A DNA stretch of 64,000 nucleotides from Alloyangia pacifica. GTDB lineage: Bacteria > Pseudomonadota > Alphaproteobacteria > Rhodobacterales > Rhodobacteraceae. The notes under the pieces were generated by a model. The model saw nothing but the letters and a program-made list of their open reading frames with translations, searched no databases and was not told the origin of the DNA. Shown here in pieces: positions 18,274 through 25,756 of the stretch; positions within the stretch are counted from its first letter, which is position 1; each line of letters begins with the position of its first letter. The DNA lies in assembly GCF_900116195.1 (NCBI RefSeq), contig NZ_FOZW01000001.1, forward strand, positions 124,001 to 188,000. The letters are read 5' to 3'. A program made the translations under genes and the position numbers.

Positions 18274-19323
18274 ATGCAGCTTTCCGATTTCGACTTCCCT
18301 CTGCCCGAGGACCTCATCGCCACGCGCCCGGCGCACCCACGCTCCTCGGCGCGGCTGCTGGTGGCCGAGGGCGAGACGATCACCGATGCCGTCGTGCGTG
18401 ACCTGACGGACTGGCTGCACCCCGGCGACCGGCTGGTGCTGAATGACACCAAGGTGATCCCGGCGCGACTCTCGGGTCTGCGGCACCGCTCCAGCGCGCA
18501 GGGCGAGACCGAGGCACGGATCGAGATCACATTGCTCGAGCCCCGTGCGGGCGGGCTCTGGGCAGCGCTGGTCAAGCCGCTGAAGAAGCTGCGCGAGGGC
18601 GAGACGGTGGTGCTGTCCGAGCGGCTTTCAGCCACGCTCGAAGCGCGCGAGGAGGGGCAGGGCCTCTTCCGTTTCAACCTGACCGGCGAGGATTTCGACG
18701 CCGCGCTGGCCGAGGCTGGGGCGATGCCGCTGCCGCCCTATATCGCTGCCAAGCGCGCCGCCGACGAACAGGACAAGGAAGACTATCAGACGGTCTGGGC
18801 GCGGACCTCGGGTGCGGTCGCTGCCCCCACCGCCTCGCTGCATTTCGACGAGGCGCTGCTGGCGGCGCTGACGGCGCGGGGCGTGGAATTCACCCATGTG
18901 ACGCTGCACGTCGGCGCGGGCACCTTCCTGCCGGTGAAGGTCGATGACGTGACCACCCACAAGATGCACGGCGAATGGGGCGAGGTGACGGAGACCGCCG
19001 CGGCCGAGATCGCCGCCACCAAGGCGGCCGGCGGCCGGGTGATCCCCGTGGGCACCACGGCGCTGCGCCTCATCGAGACCGCCGCCCGCGGGACCGGGGC
19101 GATCGCGCCCTGGACCGGCGTGACCGACATCTTCATCTACCCCGGCTTTCAATTCCACGTCGCCGACGCGCTGATGACCAACTTCCACCTGCCCAAGTCG
19201 ACGCTGATGATGCTGGTCGCGGCCTTCATGGGCAAGGCGCGCATGGACCGCGTCTATGCCCATGCGCTGGCGGAGCGCTACCGCTTCTTCTCCTACGGCG
19301 ACGCCTCGCTGCTGATCCCCTGA
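18274..19323 (+). CDS. queA: tRNA preQ1(34) S-adenosylmethionine ribosyltransferase-isomerase
   Basis: The 349-residue QueA transfers and isomerises the ribosyl group of SAM onto preQ1 in tRNA anticodon position 34, giving epoxyqueuosine. Diagnostic blocks are [20 protein letters not shown] at the N terminus, [29 protein letters not shown] and [16 protein letters not shown]. Full length is present. Other queuosine genes are not in the window. Confidence 0.96.
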   Translation: MQLSDFDFPLPEDLIATRPAHPRSSARLLVAEGETITDAVVRDLTDWLHPGDRLVLNDTKVIPARLSGLRHRSSAQGETEARIEITLLEPRAGGLWAALVKPLKKLREGETVVLSERLSATLEAREEGQGLFRFNLTGEDFDAALAEAGAMPLPPYIAAKRAADEQDKEDYQTVWARTSGAVAAPTASLHFDEALLAALTARGVEFTHVTLHVGAGTFLPVKVDDVTTHKMHGEWGEVTETAAAEIAATKAAGGRVIPVGTTALRLIETAARGTGAIAPWTGVTDIFIYPGFQFHVADALMTNFHLPKSTLMMLVAAFMGKARMDRVYAHALAERYRFFSYGDASLLIP

Positions 19324-19528
19324 GCCGAGGACGAGCGACCTTCCGCCGCTTCAGGGCAGTTTAACCCTAAGCTGCCTATGCGGGTGCGGGACCTGTGCAT
19401 GTTTTCGCGCCATTTTATAAATCTTCTTGCGCCGAACGCGCGGGGCAGGCAGGGCAGGGCCAAGGGCGGAATCGACGCTTCGTGACGCTGCGACATTCGA
19501 ACGGAACGACGGACAAGGGATCTGAGCG

Positions 19529-20860
19529 ATGGGCGAGGTTCTGAAACACTCCTGGGCGCTGCTGCTCGGGGTCATGCTGCTGATGGTCGGCAACGGTCTG
19601 CAGGGCTCGTTGCTCGGCGTGCGCGGCGGCAGCGCCGGCTTCTCGGCCTTCTCGATGTCCGTGGTCATGTCCGGCTACTTCGCCGGTTTCCTGCTGGCCT
19701 CGCGCATGACGCCCGGGATGATCCGCCGCGTCGGCCACGTGCGGGTCTTCGCCGCGCTCGGCTCGTTCATCTCGGCGGTGCTGATCCTCTACCCTGCCTT
19801 CCCGCACCCCATCATCTGGACCATCGAGCGGATGATTATCGGCTTCTGCTACTGCGGCGTCTACGTCACTGCCGAAAGCTGGCTGAACAACGCCTCGTCG
19901 AACGAGAACCGGGGCCAGGCGCTCTCGGCCTACATGATCGTGCAGATGTTCGGCATCATCGCGGCGCAGATGCTGCTGCTGGTGCCCGACCCCTCGGGCT
20001 TCCTGCTCTTCGTGATCCCCTCGGTGCTGGTGTCCATCGCCTTCGCGCCCATTCTGCTGTCGATCACGCCGACCCCGGCCTTCGACACCACCCGCCCGAT
20101 GAGCCTGCGCGAGCTCTACACCGTCTCGCCGCTGGGCATGGTGGGCATGTTCCTGCTGGGCGGGGTCTTTGCCTCGCAGTTCGGCATGGCGGCGGTCTAC
20201 GGCTCCGAGGCCGGGCTGAGCCTTCCCCAGATCTCGACCTTCGTCGCGGCCTTCTACGTCGGCGCATTGGTCACACAATACCCGCTGGGCTGGCTGTCGG
20301 ACCGCATGGACCGGCGCATGCTGGTGGTGATCGTGGCGATGGTCGGTGGTCTCGCTGCCGCTGCGGCGGTCTCGCTGTCGGGTCATTTCACCGTGCTTCT
20401 CGCCGCGGCCTTTTTGGTCGGTGGCGCGTCGAACCCGCTCTACTCGATCCTCATTGCCCATACCAACGACTACCTCGGCACCGACCGCATGGCGGCGGGC
20501 TCGGCGGGGCTGCTGTTCATCAACGGCCTCGGCGCCATCGCTGGCCCGCTGATCTCGGGCTACGCGATGCAGACCATGGGGCCGGGTGGCTTCTTCGTGC
20601 TGATCGCCGCGCTGATGCTGGGGCTCACCGTCTATGCCGGTTGGCGCATGACCCGGCGCCCGGCGCCGGAGTCGGATGACGCCGCCAGCGTCACCGCCGT
20701 GGGCCCTGTGTCCTCGCCCGTCGCGGTCGAGCTGGCGCAGGAAGTGGCGATCGAGGCACAGGAGGCCGCAGAGGCCGAAGCCGAGGAAGCGGCGCGGCTC
20801 GACGTTGATAGCGATCCCATTGCGCGACGGATGCCTAAATTTTGGTCGTTGCGCAAATGA
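19529..20860 (+). CDS. MFS permease, YcaD-like
   Basis: The 443-residue inner-membrane transporter has 12 predicted helices, ending near residue 380. An Ala/Glu-rich acidic cytoplasmic tail follows (about 385-430), ending in a basic RRMPKFWSLRK. The helix 4-5 block ERMIIGFCYCGVYVTAESWLNNAS is typical of the YcaD/putative-transporter subgroup. The substrate is unknown. The 205-bp gap upstream contains an AT-rich promoter-like patch with TTTTATAAAT near 19416. Confidence 0.82.
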   Translation: MGEVLKHSWALLLGVMLLMVGNGLQGSLLGVRGGSAGFSAFSMSVVMSGYFAGFLLASRMTPGMIRRVGHVRVFAALGSFISAVLILYPAFPHPIIWTIERMIIGFCYCGVYVTAESWLNNASSNENRGQALSAYMIVQMFGIIAAQMLLLVPDPSGFLLFVIPSVLVSIAFAPILLSITPTPAFDTTRPMSLRELYTVSPLGMVGMFLLGGVFASQFGMAAVYGSEAGLSLPQISTFVAAFYVGALVTQYPLGWLSDRMDRRMLVVIVAMVGGLAAAAAVSLSGHFTVLLAAAFLVGGASNPLYSILIAHTNDYLGTDRMAAGSAGLLFINGLGAIAGPLISGYAMQTMGPGGFFVLIAALMLGLTVYAGWRMTRRPAPESDDAASVTAVGPVSSPVAVELAQEVAIEAQEAAEAEAEEAARLDVDSDPIARRMPKFWSLRK

Positions 20861-20960
20861 AGCAGGGATTGTCGCAATTGACAGAATTTGTGACTTCGCC
20901 TTGCCGCATGGGCGAATGTAAACTTTGAGTGACAGCGGAGCGGCACGTAAGGATGGAACT

Positions 20961-21545
20961 ATGAAAGCCCCCGAGGACATTCTGGCATTCTGGCTCGACG
21001 AAACCGGGCCCGAGCAATGGTACAAGGCGGATGAGGCGCTGGACGCCGAGATCCGCTCCCGGTTCGAGGAGACCTGGGACGCCGCGATGGAGGGACGGTT
21101 CGGCCTCTGGCTCACCTATCCCAGCGGTGCCCTGGCTTACATTCTTCTGCTCGACCAGTTCTCCCGCAACATGTTCCGCGACACGGCCAAGGCCTTCGTG
21201 GCGGACGAGATCGCGCTGGCGGCGGCCAAGCAGGCGATCTGGCGCGGCTGGGACATGAAGATCGACGAGCCGGCGCGGCAGTTCTTTTACCTGCCGCTGA
21301 TGCACTCCGAGAACCTCTGCGACCAGGAGCGCTGCATCCGCCTCATGAAGGAGCGGCTGCCCGAGACCGGCGCAAGCAACCTGTTGCACGCGCGCGCCCA
21401 CCGCGAGGTGATCCGCGACTACGGGCGCTTCCCGACCCGCAACGCGGCGCTGTCGCGTCCCAGCACCACGCCCGAGAGCGGTTACCTGCAGGGCGGCGGC
21501 TACGGCGAGGTGCTGCGCAAGCTGCAGGCGGACCAGGCGGCCTGA
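20961..21545 (+). CDS. DUF924 family protein
   Basis: The 194-residue all-helical protein resembles a tetratricopeptide fold. Family blocks are PEDILAFWLDE, LAYILLLDQFSRNMFRDTAKAF, FFYLPLMHSENLCDQERC and HREVIRDYGRFPTRN. No catalytic role is known. The ATG with TAAGGA upstream was chosen over a TTG 36 bp earlier. A strong terminator follows, so the gene is monocistronic. Confidence 0.9.
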   Translation: MKAPEDILAFWLDETGPEQWYKADEALDAEIRSRFEETWDAAMEGRFGLWLTYPSGALAYILLLDQFSRNMFRDTAKAFVADEIALAAAKQAIWRGWDMKIDEPARQFFYLPLMHSENLCDQERCIRLMKERLPETGASNLLHARAHREVIRDYGRFPTRNAALSRPSTTPESGYLQGGGYGEVLRKLQADQAA

Positions 21546-21569
21546 CCTCCGCCACAGTAGGTTCTTGAG

Positions 21570-21601
21570 GGCCCGCGCGATGCGATCGCGCGGGCCTTTT
21601 T
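21570..21601 (+). terminator. Strong rho-independent terminator after the DUF924 gene
   Basis: A perfect 12-bp stem (GGCCCGCGCGAT / ATCGCGCGGGCC) with loop GCG is followed by five T residues. Confidence 0.92.
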
Positions 21602-21748
21602 GCGTTCCCGCGTTCCGGTTTCTATCAGCGGGTTGCGCATTCGGTCCTGGACCGTCACCTTGCTCTCAGCCCGGCAGTGCCCTAGCTGCCCATGGGGAAG
21701 GCGATCTTTCGCGGGTGGCGTTGAAGCCCCCTGGGAGATGGTTTAATA

Positions 21749-21762
21749 TCAAACTAGTTTGA
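21749..21762. promoter_or_regulatory. Palindrome just upstream of lpdA
   Basis: TCAAACTAGTTTGA is a perfect 14-bp palindrome ending 17 bp before the lpdA start codon. It stands out in an otherwise GC-rich region. It would lie in the 5' leader or overlap the promoter, as a repressor site would. Confidence 0.5.
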
Positions 21763-21779
21763 CTCGGCGGGAGAGAGCC

Positions 21780-23174
21780 ATGGCTTCGCAAAGCTTCGAC
21801 ATGATCGTCATCGGTGCAGGACCCGGGGGCTATGTCGCCGCCATCCGCGGCGCGCAGCTCGGCCTGAAGGTGGCCGTGGTGGAGCGCGAGCACATGGGCG
21901 GCATCTGCCTCAACTGGGGCTGCATTCCGACCAAGGCGCTGCTGCGCAGCTCGGAGATCTACCACTACATGGAGCGCGCCAAGGACTACGGGCTGACCGC
22001 CGAGAAGATCGGCTACGACCTCGACGCGGTGGTCAAGCGCTCGCGCGGCGTGGCCAAGCAGCTGAACTCCGGCGTCACCCACCTGCTGAAGAAGAACAAG
22101 ATCACCGCGATCATGGGTGAGGCGACGATCCCCGCCAAGGGCAAGGTCACGGTCAAGACCGACAAGGGCACCGAGGAGCTGACGGCAAAGAACATCGTCA
22201 TCGCCACCGGCGCGCGCGCCCGCGAGTTGCCCGGCCTCGAGGCCGACGGCGACTGCGTCTGGACCTACAAGCACGCGCTTGTGCCCGCGCGCATGCCCAA
22301 GAAGCTGCTGGTCATCGGCTCTGGCGCCATCGGCATCGAGTTCGCCAGCTTCTACAACACGCTCGGCGCCGACACGACGGTGGTCGAGGTGATGGACCGC
22401 ATCCTGCCGGTGGAGGACGAGGAGATCTCGAAGTTCGCCAAGAAGCAGTTCGAGAAGCAGGGCATGACCATCCGCGAAAAGACCATGGTCAAGCAACTCG
22501 ACCGCGCCAAGGGCAAGGTCACCGCGCATATCGAGCAGAACGGCAAGACCACCAAGGAAGAGTTCGACACGGTGATCTCGGCGGTCGGCATCGTCGGCAA
22601 CACCGAGGGGCTGGGCCTCGAGGCGCTCGGCGTGAAGGTCGAGCGCACCCATGTGGTGGTGGACAAGCACTGCCGCACGGGCATCGAGGGTGTCTACGCC
22701 ATCGGCGACATCGCCGGCGCCCCCTGGCTGGCACACAAGGCAAGCCACGAGGGCGTCATGGTGGCCGAGCTCATCGCCGGCGGGCACCCGCATGCAGTCG
22801 AGCCCTCGTCGATCGCCGGCTGCACCTATTGCCACCCGCAGGTCGCCTCGGTCGGGCTGACCGAGGCCAAGGCCAAGGAAGCTGGCTACAAGATCAAGGT
22901 CGGCCGTTTCCCCTTCATCGGCAACGGCAAGGCGATCGCGCTTGGCGAGCCCGAGGGCATGGTCAAGACGATCTTCGACGAGAAGACCGGCGAGCTGCTC
23001 GGCGCGCATATGGTCGGCGCGGAAGTCACCGAGCTGATCCAGGGCTACGTGGTGGGCCGCCAGCTCGAGACCACCGAAGAGGATCTGATGAACACCGTCT
23101 TCCCGCACCCGACGCTGTCGGAGATGATGCACGAGAGCGTGCTCGACGCCTGGGATCGCGCGATCCACTTCTGA
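21780..23174 (+). CDS. lpdA: Dihydrolipoyl dehydrogenase
   Basis: The 464-residue flavoprotein reoxidises dihydrolipoamide of 2-oxoacid dehydrogenase or glycine-cleavage complexes. Visible are the FAD fold VIGAGPGGYVAA, the redox disulfide C43-C48 (GGICLNWGCIPTKA), the NAD fold VIGSGAIGIEFAS and the catalytic HPTLSE histidine near the C terminus. The start follows GGGAGAGAG. The gene stands alone between two terminators instead of sitting in a complex operon, so its control by the upstream palindrome may be separate. Confidence 0.95.
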   Translation: MASQSFDMIVIGAGPGGYVAAIRGAQLGLKVAVVEREHMGGICLNWGCIPTKALLRSSEIYHYMERAKDYGLTAEKIGYDLDAVVKRSRGVAKQLNSGVTHLLKKNKITAIMGEATIPAKGKVTVKTDKGTEELTAKNIVIATGARARELPGLEADGDCVWTYKHALVPARMPKKLLVIGSGAIGIEFASFYNTLGADTTVVEVMDRILPVEDEEISKFAKKQFEKQGMTIREKTMVKQLDRAKGKVTAHIEQNGKTTKEEFDTVISAVGIVGNTEGLGLEALGVKVERTHVVVDKHCRTGIEGVYAIGDIAGAPWLAHKASHEGVMVAELIAGGHPHAVEPSSIAGCTYCHPQVASVGLTEAKAKEAGYKIKVGRFPFIGNGKAIALGEPEGMVKTIFDEKTGELLGAHMVGAEVTELIQGYVVGRQLETTEEDLMNTVFPHPTLSEMMHESVLDAWDRAIHF

Positions 23175-23201
23175 GATCGCCATAGGTGCGAAAACACGAA
23201 G

Positions 23202-23226
23202 GGGCGCCCGCGAGGCGCCCTTTTTT
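23202..23226 (+). terminator. Rho-independent terminator of lpdA
   Basis: GGGCGCC / GGCGCCC with a 5-nt loop is followed by six T residues. Confidence 0.9.
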
Positions 23227-23257
23227 CATGGCCGCGAAGGCGCCGGCCGGAAGAGCA

Positions 23258-23397
23258 GGGGGCTCTGCCCCCGCCCGCTGGCGCGGACTCCCCCGGGATA
23301 TTTGGACCATATGGAATGGCAGGACTCGTCCGCTTCCATATGGTCCAAATATCCCGGGGGTGAATTCGCCGCAGGCGAAGAGGGGGCGGCGCCCCCT
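23258..23397. repeat. Paired intergenic repeat, perfect 27-bp inverted arms (B1)
   Basis: Two head-to-head copies of the B-type element lie between lpdA and the convergent HD gene. Their inner arms, 23290-23316 and 23334-23360, are perfect reverse complements over 27 bp (from CCCCCGGGATATTT to CATATGGAA) around a 17-bp centre. Each outer half is a G-rich/C-rich hairpin. This makes a very long potential cruciform or two-way terminator. Confidence 0.7.
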
Positions 23398-23406
23398 TTC
23401 AGGATT

Positions 23407-23994
23407 TCAGTGGGAGAGCCGCGCGAGAAAGGCCTCGACCTTCGGTGCGAGCCAGTCCCAGAGCTTCGGTGCGCCGCTCTTGATCTTCGGCGCCATCTTG
23501 CGCTCGAAGACCGGCCAGGTGACCTTGTAGTCGACCCAGGAACCGCCTTGGGTGACGAGGTTCATGTTCGGCGGCTGGAAGCGGTCCACCGACTTGGCGA
23601 AGCGCGCGTCGGGGGTTTCGTTGGCCTCGAACTCGTCCCAGAGGGCGCGCAGCGCGGCGCCCTGGTCGGCGGGCAGCAGGCCGAAGAGCCGGTCGGCGGC
23701 GGCGGATTCCTCGGCCTCCTTGGCGGCCTCGTCGACCTCGCCGAAGAACGGGTTGTCGCCGGCGTCGATCTCCACGAGGTCGTGCAGCAGCAGCATCTTG
23801 ATGACCCGCTCGATGGTGACCCCCTCGGGAGCATGCTCGCCCAGCACCAGCGCGAAGAGCGCCAGGTGCCAGCTGTGCTCGGCGGAGTTCTCGAAGCGCG
23901 CGCCATCCGAGGTCTTGGTGGCGCGGGTCACGGCGGAGAGGCGGCCCGCCTCGATGAGGAAGGCCATCTGTGCGTCGAGGCGGTCGGTGCTCAT
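23407..23994 (-). CDS. HD-domain hydrolase, YfbR-like
   Basis: The 195-residue protein has the HD metal site H...HD...D visible in SAEHSWHLALFALVLGEH and VIKMLLLHDLVEIDAGD. The size and the LLLHDLVEIDAGDN block match the HD family that includes 5'-deoxynucleotidases and related nucleotide phosphohydrolases. It is cytoplasmic. Its start overlaps the stop of the preceding small gene by ATGA. Confidence 0.85.
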   Translation of the reverse strand: MSTDRLDAQMAFLIEAGRLSAVTRATKTSDGARFENSAEHSWHLALFALVLGEHAPEGVTIERVIKMLLLHDLVEIDAGDNPFFGEVDEAAKEAEESAAADRLFGLLPADQGAALRALWDEFEANETPDARFAKSVDRFQPPNMNLVTQGGSWVDYKVTWPVFERKMAPKIKSGAPKLWDWLAPKVEAFLARLSH

Positions 23995-24245
23995 GCCTCG
24001 CGGGTCCCGGTCTCGTCAATGCCGCCAGCAGCCTTTGCGGCGTTCAGCCGCTCGACGAGGAAGGCCCGCGCCCGACGCTCGGCGAGGCGCACGCGCACAG
24101 AGGTGAGATAGGCTTCTTCGAGCGTGGTGGAGGAGGCGCCGATGACCTTGGCGACCTCCATGAAGAAGCGGTCGTCGCCGGTGAGCTTCATCACCTTGAA
24201 CGTGTCCTCGGCCAGCTTGTCGGCAAGCTCGTTGGTCAGGCTCAT
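23991..24245 (-). CDS. Conserved small protein, possibly DUF6280
   Basis: The 84-residue helical protein (MSLTNELADKLAEDTFKVMK...) has no membrane segment or cysteine. It resembles a small protein conserved in Rhodobacterales that I believe is called DUF6280, but that name is from memory. GAGGAG sits 6 bp before the chosen ATG. An upstream in-frame ATG at 24266 lacks a site. It is translationally coupled to the HD hydrolase gene. Confidence 0.7.
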   Translation of the reverse strand: MSLTNELADKLAEDTFKVMKLTGDDRFFMEVAKVIGASSTTLEEAYLTSVRVRLAERRARAFLVERLNAAKAAGGIDETGTREA

Positions 24246-24376
24246 GGGCGCTCCTCTTGGTCGCATGGTCTTTGGCAGTGTTGTCTTTGGGCGTGGTCGT
24301 TTTGCGCCGCCTGCCGGCCCCTTGGGGCGCGGCGGAAATGCAGAGGCCGGCGCGGGGCCGGCCTCGGGGTCTTCGA

Positions 24377-25030
24377 TCAGCGCGTGGTCTCGGTCAGGCG
24401 CCGCTTCACGTAGCCGGTGACGCTGTCGATCATCGTCTCCATGTGCGGCTCTTCGAAGAAGTGCCCGGCACCCTCCACCTGGTCGTGGGTGATGGTGATG
24501 CCCTTCTGCTCCTTGAGCTTGTTCACCAGCGTCGTGGTGTCCGCGGGCGGCGCCACGCGGTCATTGGTGCCGTTGATGATCAGCCCCGAGGAGGGGCAGG
24601 GGGCGAGGAAGGAGAAGTCGTACATGTTCGCCGGCGGCGAGACCGAGACGAAACCGGTGATCTCGGGGCGGCGCATCAGCAGCTGCATGCCGATCCAGGC
24701 GCCGAAGGAGAAGCCCGCGACCCAGCAGTGCTTGGAATTGTTGTTCATCGACTGCAGGTAATCGAGCGCCGAGGCGGCGTCGGAAAGCTCGCCGATGCCC
24801 TGGTCGTATTCGCCCTGGCTGCGCCCCACGCCACGGAAGTTGAACCGCAGCACGGTGAATCCCATGTTGTAGAAGGCGTAATGAAGGTTATAGACGACCT
24901 TGTTGTTCATCGTCCCGCCGAACTGCGGATGCGGATGCAGGACGATGGCAATGGGGGCGTCGTTGTCTTTCTGCGGATGATAGCGGCCTTCGAGGCGGCC
25001 TTCGGGTCCGGGAAAAATGACCTCGGGCAT
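24377..25030 (-). CDS. Alpha/beta hydrolase
   Basis: The 217-residue serine hydrolase has the oxyanion block LHPHPQFGGTMNN, the nucleophile in GFSFGAWIG and a C-terminal histidine in GAGHFFEEP. NGTNDRVAPP supplies the acid. This matches the small hydrolases often described as dienelactone-hydrolase or CocE-like. The ATG at 25030 was chosen because residues further upstream in frame belong to non-coding sequence. It faces the iscR promoter, so its own promoter lies in the same 168-bp gap as the ICE box. Confidence 0.82.
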   Translation of the reverse strand: MPEVIFPGPEGRLEGRYHPQKDNDAPIAIVLHPHPQFGGTMNNKVVYNLHYAFYNMGFTVLRFNFRGVGRSQGEYDQGIGELSDAASALDYLQSMNNNSKHCWVAGFSFGAWIGMQLLMRRPEITGFVSVSPPANMYDFSFLAPCPSSGLIINGTNDRVAPPADTTTLVNKLKEQKGITITHDQVEGAGHFFEEPHMETMIDSVTGYVKRRLTETTR

Positions 25031-25088
25031 CGGGCGGAAGTGCTCCTGATCGGTGTGCGCGAAATTGTTGACGAAATTTCTGCGGCAC

Positions 25089-25105
25089 TTTAGAACGTTT
25101 CTAAA
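25089..25105. promoter_or_regulatory. Irr-type iron control element (ICE box)
   Basis: TTTAGAA-CGT-TTCTAAA is a perfect dyad with a 3-nt spacer, matching the alphaproteobacterial ICE consensus TTTAGAA-N3-TTCTAAA recognised by the iron regulator Irr. It lies 94 bp upstream of iscR and 59 bp upstream of the divergent hydrolase. Confidence 0.85.
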
Positions 25106-25132
25106 TCCCGTGCGGGCACGGGAGAGGGCTTG

Positions 25133-25148
25133 ATTGCAGATATGCAAT
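25133..25148. promoter_or_regulatory. Second dyad in the iscR leader
   Basis: ATTGCA-GATA-TGCAAT is a perfect inverted repeat 51 bp before the iscR GTG. It could be an IscR site or a Fur/Mur-like box. A hairpin CCCGTGC / GCACGGG (25107-25122) separates it from the ICE box. Confidence 0.45.
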
Positions 25149-25198
25149 TGCCCGGTCAAGGTCAATCGGTTGGGCGCGATCGCGTCCGGGAGGCATGC

Positions 25199-25699
25199 GT
25201 GAAGCTCAGCACCAAGGGACGTTACGCGATGGTCGCGCTGGTCGATATCGCCCTGCAGCCCGAGGGGGACCTCGTGACGCTCGGCGATATCTCGAAGCGC
25301 CAGGACATTTCTCTGCCCTATCTCGAGCAGCTCTTCGTCAAGCTGCGGCGCGCGGGTCTGGTGGCCTCGGTCCGTGGTCCCGGTGGCGGCTACCGGCTGG
25401 CGCGCACGCCCGACGAGATCCGCGTGGTCGATATCCTCGGGGCCGTCGACGAGACGGTGGACGCGATGCACAAGGGGGCGGGTGCCTCGGGTGGTGCCTC
25501 GGGCAGCCGCGCGCAGTCGCTGTCGAACCGTCTCTGGCAGTCGCTCTCGGCGCATGTCTACGTCTACCTGCACCAGGCGCGGCTCTCGGATGTGGTCGGC
25601 AACGCCCTGGCGCCCTGTCCGGCGGTCCCCTCGCTCTTCGATGTTGTCGACGAGCAGGACGAGCTGCCGGTGGCCCAGGTTGGCGCAGCCGAGGTCTGA
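25199..25699 (+). CDS. iscR: Rrf2-family Fe-S regulator IscR, single-cysteine type
   Basis: The 166-residue winged-helix regulator starts MKLSTKGRYAMVALVDIALQ at a GTG preceded by GGGAGG. The DNA-recognition helix is in ISLPYLEQLFVKLRRAGLV, followed by SVRGPGGGYRLAR. The three clustered cysteines that bind the cluster in E. coli IscR are missing. The region 84-115 is Gly/Ala/Ser-rich instead, and the only cysteine is C140. Rhodobacter sphaeroides IscR is known to be of this single-cysteine kind. It heads the suf operon and should repress it when Fe-S supply is adequate. Confidence 0.93.
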   Translation: MKLSTKGRYAMVALVDIALQPEGDLVTLGDISKRQDISLPYLEQLFVKLRRAGLVASVRGPGGGYRLARTPDEIRVVDILGAVDETVDAMHKGAGASGGASGSRAQSLSNRLWQSLSAHVYVYLHQARLSDVVGNALAPCPAVPSLFDVVDEQDELPVAQVGAAEV

Positions 25700-25706
25700 A
25701 GCGGGT

Positions 25707-25750
25707 CCGCCCGGGCGGCGGGCCGCGTATTTGTGGAACAATGAAAGAGG
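25707..25750 (+). repeat. Intergenic repeat, RBS-supplying subtype (A3)
   Basis: A CCGCCCGGGCGG palindrome is followed by GTATTTGTGGAACAATGAAAG and AGG. The tail provides the ribosome-binding site of the cysteine desulfurase gene at 25757. Confidence 0.5.
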
Positions 25751-25756
25751 GGCGGC

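Noticed and set aside
19378-19485. 35-codon frame upstream of the second MFS permease
   Set aside because: It has no Shine-Dalgarno and overlaps the AT-rich promoter-like patch (TTTTATAAAT), so it is more likely promoter DNA than a gene.
21666-23183. 505-codon minus-strand frame opposite lpdA
   Set aside because: Antisense shadow: the plus strand encodes an unambiguous dihydrolipoyl dehydrogenase with all motifs.
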